From the NCBI GenBank assembly GCA_937875295.1, contig CALLXS010000095.1:1-9404 (forward strand): DNA of 9,404 nt. Reading direction: 5' to 3'. How positions within the stretch are numbered: position 1 is the stretch's first letter; the number at the start of each line of letters is the position of its first letter. This document shows, in pieces, positions 5,910 through 9,404 of this stretch. The notes below the pieces were generated by a model, which made no database searches, was not told where the DNA came from, and saw only the letters and a program-made list of their open reading frames with translations. The stretch comes from an uncultured bacterium (GTDB lineage Bacteria; Bacteroidota; Ignavibacteria; Kapaibacteriales; UBA2268). Made by a program: the position numbers and the translations under genes.

Positions 5910-6782
5910 TTATTTCAAATTCTCTTCAAAAATAATCTTTAAATTATTATAAATTTCTTCGTTAATCAAATTTGCAGATTTTGATAATTCTAAAGTTCCA
6001 AGCCCCAAATAACAGTATGGTTTTAGCAAATTATCTTCTTGCTTTAATGCAGTAATATGAGAAACAACAGTATTCACATCTCCTCGCGCTATTGGACCGG
6101 TAAGTGTATAATTATCAATATCATTTGGGTTTAAAATATTACTTACAGTAGTCTTTATTATTTCCGGTGCAAATTCTTCCGGAGATATTCCTGCTTTTTG
6201 CGAAGTCAATTTTCCTAATGCAATAGCAGTATTTAAATAATTCGACATAGCTACTGCAGAAATATGATAAATAATTTTCTTTGTTGTATCTATTTTATGG
6301 GGAACTCCACCCATAAATTTTATAAAATCTATTACTTGACTATTTATATCGCCCTCTATTCCCCAATGAATATCTTTAAAATTTTCTGCTTTTGAATAAA
6401 AAAATGTTTGATACGGATGTAGTGATAACGCAATAGCGCCATATTCTTTGCAAGCAATTAATTCATTGCTGCTTAGCATCCCAGAGCAATGAATACAGTA
6501 TTTTTGATCTAAAAGATATTTGAATTTTTCAGCTAAAATATTCGAAGTTGTTTTGATTTCGTCATCTTTTACTGCAAGAATAAACATATTAGGGATAGTA
6601 TCAATTTCCGAAATATTCCTAAGTATATGACTTTGATTTACAAATTTTAGAGCATTTTTGAAAGAAGATTCTGAACGGCAAATAAGCTTAAAATTGCAAT
6701 TATTTTTATTGAAAAAATCAACAAAAGATAAGCCTAATTTCCCTGAACCAATTATACATATATTAATTTTGTTGAATAGCAA
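5910..6782 (-). CDS. Rossmann-fold oxidoreductase with DUF2520 domain
   Basis: This 290-residue protein has the two-domain layout of DUF2520 proteins, relatives of the 6-phosphogluconate/ketopantoate/pyrroline-carboxylate reductases. Residues 6-130 are the dinucleotide fold. It has ICIIGSGKLG (8-17), and ICRSESS (34-40) at the end of strand two, where Arg-Ser suggests NADP rather than NAD. HCSG (98-101) and SLHPYQTF (120-127) are family marks. The helical DUF2520 part carries EGD (143-145), YHISAVAMSNYL (172-183), LTGPIARGD (227-235) and H242. The conserved His, Asn and Arg-Gly-Asp positions are all kept, so it is probably an active enzyme. The substrate is unknown. I recall a DUF2520-type protein (PanG) described as a ketopantoate reductase, but no pantothenate gene is nearby, so I do not transfer that name. 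The start is a TTG preceded by AAGGA. It lies 26 bp after cysS on the same strand and is probably co-transcribed as the last gene of the cluster. Confidence 0.8.
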   Translation of the reverse strand: MLFNKINICIIGSGKLGLSFVDFFNKNNCNFKLICRSESSFKNALKFVNQSHILRNISEIDTIPNMFILAVKDDEIKTTSNILAEKFKYLLDQKYCIHCSGMLSSNELIACKEYGAIALSLHPYQTFFYSKAENFKDIHWGIEGDINSQVIDFIKFMGGVPHKIDTTKKIIYHISAVAMSNYLNTAIALGKLTSQKAGISPEEFAPEIIKTTVSNILNPNDIDNYTLTGPIARGDVNTVVSHITALKQEDNLLKPYCYLGLGTLELSKSANLINEEIYNNLKIIFEENLK

Positions 6783-6792
6783 TTTTGTCCTT
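6780..6792 (-). promoter_or_regulatory. TTG start codon with Shine-Dalgarno for the DUF2520 gene
   Basis: On the minus strand AAGGA (plus-strand TCCTT, 6788-6792) is five bases before TTG (6782-6780). The only codons between the upstream in-frame stop (6803-6801) and this point are non-ATG, and the first in-frame ATG lies well inside the dinucleotide fold. The TTG start therefore best explains the complete N-terminus. Confidence 0.65.
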
Positions 6793-6808
6793 ATTGTTAC
6801 TTAATAGA

Positions 6809-8263
6809 TTATTTTTTAATTATTTCATATCCTGTTTTAGAATCTTTTATTAAATATCCGAGTTCTGCTATTTTATTTCTTAACTCATCGGCTTTAGTAT
6901 AATCTTTTTCAGCTTTAGCTGCAATTCTTTCATCAGCTAATTTTATGATTTCATCAGGAATTTCAACTTCAACTTGCTTTTTTTGTTCAATATTCCATAC
7001 ATTGAATATTAAATTTAATTCTTTGAATAATTCAATCAAACTCTCTTTAGTTGATTTATTTAATTCATTTGGAGACATTGAATTAATTAAAGAAAATATT
7101 TCTGCTAATGCTTTCGGTGTATGCAAGTCATCAGCTAATTTTGAAAATATTTTCTCACGAATGATTTCGACATCAATAGATTTTTCGCCATAATTTTCTT
7201 CAAAAAGCGAATAAATAAAATCTTGTATTCTATATCTTCCTTTTGAGATTGAATTTATCCCCTCGAATGTAAAGTTGAATACCGATGCATAATGAGCTGA
7301 TAACAAAGCAAACCTTATATTCATTGGATCGATACCACGATTAATTAAATCTTGAATAGTGTAGAAATTTCCCTTTGATTTGCTCATCTTCTCTCCCTCT
7401 ACTTCAAGGAATTCATTATGGCAGAAATAATATGTAGGCTCTACACCAAATCCAGCTTTACTTTGGGCAATTTCGTCTTCATGATGTGGGAAAATTAAAT
7501 CTACTCCACCGGTATGAATATCAAACGGTAAACCTAATAATTTCTCTTCCATAGCAGAGCATTCTATATGCCAACCGGGTCTGCCGGGAAAATTTTTTCC
7601 ATCTAAAGTAAAATCCCAATAGGGTTCATTGCCTTTTTTACTTTTCCAGAGTACAAAATCGCTTACTTGTTCGCGATCGTATTGGTCAGAATCAATTCTC
7701 AGATTTGATTTGAAATTATCGAAATCAATTTTCTTTAATTTACCGTAAGTATCATGTTTTCTCCATTCATTTACATTAAAATATATTGAACCATCGGAAG
7801 GATATGCAAATCCTTTTTCATAAATACTTTTAATTAATTTTTGCATTTCGTCAATATATTCAGTAGCACGCGGAGTTGCGAATAAATCTGCTGAATCAAT
7901 TCCAATTATTTTAAGGTCTTCGAAAAACTTTTTTTCGTAATATTTTGTGAATTTGCTTAAATTTTCTTTTAAATCATCTGTTTGCTCGCCCATTTCTTCT
8001 AACCAAGCGCTACTACCTATTTGCGAATCACGAATAGTTTTATCATCAATATTTGTAATGTTCATCACCCATTTCACTTTATAATTACCCACTACTTTAA
8101 TCACTTTTTGGAGTAAATCTGCGAATAGGAAAGCTCTAATATTTCCAATATGTGCATAATTATATACAGTAGGACCGCATGAATATATAAGAACTTCGTT
8201 TTCATTAATTGGTTTTAGATCTTCAATTTTATTATGTAATGTATTATGAATTTTTATTTGCAT
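6809..8263 (-). CDS. cysS: Cysteinyl-tRNA synthetase
   Basis: CysRS charges tRNA-Cys with cysteine using ATP in the cytosol. The 484-residue protein is a class I synthetase of normal length (E. coli 461). YSCGPTVYNYAHIGNIRAF (27-45) contains the HIGH-type motif HIGN (38-41). KMSKS is at 292-296. The zinc site that recognises the cysteine thiol is complete: C29, C235 (in GWHIECSAM), H260 and E264 (in FPHHEDEIAQS), with the same spacing as in E. coli. The C-terminal half has the anticodon-binding helices, ending in the usual ERIAAKAEKDYTKADELRN stretch (445-463) before a short tail. The start is 17 bp after asd, preceded by a purine-only AAAAAAAAGAAAAA run instead of a strong Shine-Dalgarno. 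It is the middle gene of the leftward cluster. Nothing looks disrupted. Confidence 0.97.
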   Translation of the reverse strand: MQIKIHNTLHNKIEDLKPINENEVLIYSCGPTVYNYAHIGNIRAFLFADLLQKVIKVVGNYKVKWVMNITNIDDKTIRDSQIGSSAWLEEMGEQTDDLKENLSKFTKYYEKKFFEDLKIIGIDSADLFATPRATEYIDEMQKLIKSIYEKGFAYPSDGSIYFNVNEWRKHDTYGKLKKIDFDNFKSNLRIDSDQYDREQVSDFVLWKSKKGNEPYWDFTLDGKNFPGRPGWHIECSAMEEKLLGLPFDIHTGGVDLIFPHHEDEIAQSKAGFGVEPTYYFCHNEFLEVEGEKMSKSKGNFYTIQDLINRGIDPMNIRFALLSAHYASVFNFTFEGINSISKGRYRIQDFIYSLFEENYGEKSIDVEIIREKIFSKLADDLHTPKALAEIFSLINSMSPNELNKSTKESLIELFKELNLIFNVWNIEQKKQVEVEIPDEIIKLADERIAAKAEKDYTKADELRNKIAELGYLIKDSKTGYEIIKK

Positions 8264-8280
8264 TTTTCTTTTTTTTATTC

Positions 8281-9285
8281 TTATTTTTTTAATAATAATT
8301 TTTGTAGGATTTGTACAGCATTACTTGCAGCACCTTTTCTCAAGTTATCAGCTGTGAGCCACATATTCACAGTATTTATTTTGCTATTATCTCGTCTAAT
8401 TCTACCAATAAAGACATCATCTTTATCATTACTTAATTCCACTGTAGGATATTCTTCGTTAATATTTTCATTAATTAGAGTAATACCCTCAAAATTAGCC
8501 AATGTATTGCATAATTCATTAAGCTCAAATTCATTTTGTAATTCAATATTTAACGATTCACCATGTCCTCCGAGAATTGGTAACCTCACACAAGTAGCTG
8601 TAATTGCTAAATTAGGAAGTGACAATATTTTCTTTGTCTCGAGAATCATTTTAATCTCTTCTTCGGAATATCCTTTTAGCGTGTCATCTACATTTTCATT
8701 GATAGAATGAAATATTGTATTAAATGCAATAGGATGCTTAGAAAGTGTATTATCTTTTTTATGGTCTAATTCATTCATTAATTTATTTATACCCTTTTGC
8801 CCAGCACCACTAATAGATTGATAAGTCGAAACTATAACTCTTTTTAGACCATACTTGTCTTGAAGTGCTTTAAGTGGAAGCACCATTTGAATTGTAGAAC
8901 AATTTGGATTAGCAATAATTTTTGAATTATTTGTAATATGGTTTAAATTCACTTCCGGTACCACAAGAGGACAAGATTCATTCATTCGCCAAGCACTCGA
9001 ATTATCAATTACAATGCTACCTTTTTCTGCAAACAACGTAGCATATTCTCTTGAAATATCACCTCCAGCAGAAAATAAAGCAAAATCAATATCATTTGGA
9101 ATTTCACGAGTGAGCTTTAGAATTTCATAAGATTCATTTTTAAAATCGACTTTCTTTCCAGCACTTCGCTCTGAACCAAATAAATATAATTTATTAATCG
9201 GTATATTATATTCTGCTAATACTTTTAGCATCATTCTGCCGACTAATCCACTTGCTCCAATTACCGCTAAATTAATTTTTTTCAT
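8281..9285 (-). CDS. asd: Aspartate-semialdehyde dehydrogenase
   Basis: Asd reduces 4-aspartyl phosphate to aspartate semialdehyde with NADPH, the branch point toward lysine/diaminopimelate, threonine and methionine. The 334-residue protein has the NADP fold at its start (LAVIGASGLVGRMML, 6-20), SAGG at 72-75 and DNSSAWRM at 94-101. The nucleophile is C129 in NPNCSTIQ (127-134), followed by the SISGAGQKG loop (157-165). R234 and H241 in CVRLPILGGHGES (232-244) bind substrate and act as acid-base. The C-terminus has the expected DNLRKGAASNAVQI (313-326). These marks fit the shorter, Gram-positive/archaeal-like bacterial type (about 330-340 residues), not the longer E. coli type. The ATG at 9285 begins directly before the fold, with no clear ribosome site. 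It is first in the cluster with cysS and the DUF2520 gene and has a promoter candidate about 60 bp upstream. No lysC or dap gene is within the window. Confidence 0.95.
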   Translation of the reverse strand: MKKINLAVIGASGLVGRMMLKVLAEYNIPINKLYLFGSERSAGKKVDFKNESYEILKLTREIPNDIDFALFSAGGDISREYATLFAEKGSIVIDNSSAWRMNESCPLVVPEVNLNHITNNSKIIANPNCSTIQMVLPLKALQDKYGLKRVIVSTYQSISGAGQKGINKLMNELDHKKDNTLSKHPIAFNTIFHSINENVDDTLKGYSEEEIKMILETKKILSLPNLAITATCVRLPILGGHGESLNIELQNEFELNELCNTLANFEGITLINENINEEYPTVELSNDKDDVFIGRIRRDNSKINTVNMWLTADNLRKGAASNAVQILQKLLLKK

Positions 9286-9343
9286 ATTTTAATAACTTAC
9301 TAATTATTTGAATGTTATTGAAAAATTTCATAATTTTAAATTA

Positions 9344-9375
9344 CAAAATTAACATTATAAATTGATTTTTAGAAA
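9344..9375 (-). promoter_or_regulatory. Probable promoter of the asd-cysS-DUF2520 cluster, Bacteroidota type
   Basis: Read on the minus strand, TTTC (9375-9372) is followed after 20 bases by TAATTTTG (9351-9344), which matches TAnnTTTG fully. The upstream box differs from TTTG by one base. The predicted start near 9337 leaves a leader of about 50 bases, much like the leader predicted for aspA. The remaining DNA to the window edge (9376-9404) is A/T-rich, with nothing recognisable. Confidence 0.5.
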
Positions 9376-9404
9376 GATATTTTCCTAAAATTTAATTTTA
9401 TAGG

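Noticed and set aside
8246..8710. Rightward 154-residue frame opposite asd
   Set aside because: It lies wholly on the opposite strand of the well-supported asd/cysS genes, its composition is low-complexity (Phe/Leu/Ser), and it matches no family I know.

Overview
The window is A/T-rich DNA, roughly one third G+C by eye. It carries ordinary-looking bacterial metabolic genes and no mobile element, CRISPR array, tRNA or rRNA that I can see. Two promoter-like sites fit the Bacteroidota pattern: a TTG or TTTG-like box, about 20 bp, then TAnnTTTG. Several starts lack a clear Shine-Dalgarno. Together with the gene content, this suggests an anaerobic or facultatively fermentative member of the Bacteroidota/Ignavibacteria (FCB) group. 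That placement is an inference, not a proven identity.

Layout. Bases 1-5889 are transcribed rightward. They hold: (1) the 3' part of an ADP-forming acyl-CoA synthetase, cut by the window edge; (2) nfnA and nfnB, overlapping by 8 bp and followed by a strong intrinsic terminator; (3) a 372-bp noncoding region with a tandem direct repeat, four consecutive inverted repeats and a good promoter; (4) aspA (aspartate ammonia-lyase) with its own terminator; (5) a 251-bp noncoding gap; (6) a small O6-alkylguanine-DNA alkyltransferase gene. Bases 5910-9285 are transcribed leftward as a tight three-gene cluster in the order asd, cysS, DUF2520-family oxidoreductase. Its likely promoter lies at 9344-9375. 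The two blocks converge with only 20 bp between them.

How the genes fit together. The ADP-forming synthetase would make ATP from acetyl-CoA or another acyl-CoA. NfnAB would balance NADH, reduced ferredoxin and NADPH by flavin-based electron bifurcation. Side by side they look like an energy-saving fermentation module. AspA links aspartate to fumarate and ammonia. Asd commits aspartate to the lysine/threonine/methionine branch, CysRS charges tRNA-Cys, and the DUF2520 protein is a probable NADP-dependent oxidoreductase of unknown substrate.

I see no clear new system. The least explained piece is the hairpin-rich DNA between nfnB and aspA, where two similar hairpins lie 40 bp apart and the second is followed by eight Ts. 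The 5'-incomplete gene at the left edge should not be read as starting at the ATG at 81, because its frame stays open to the edge.
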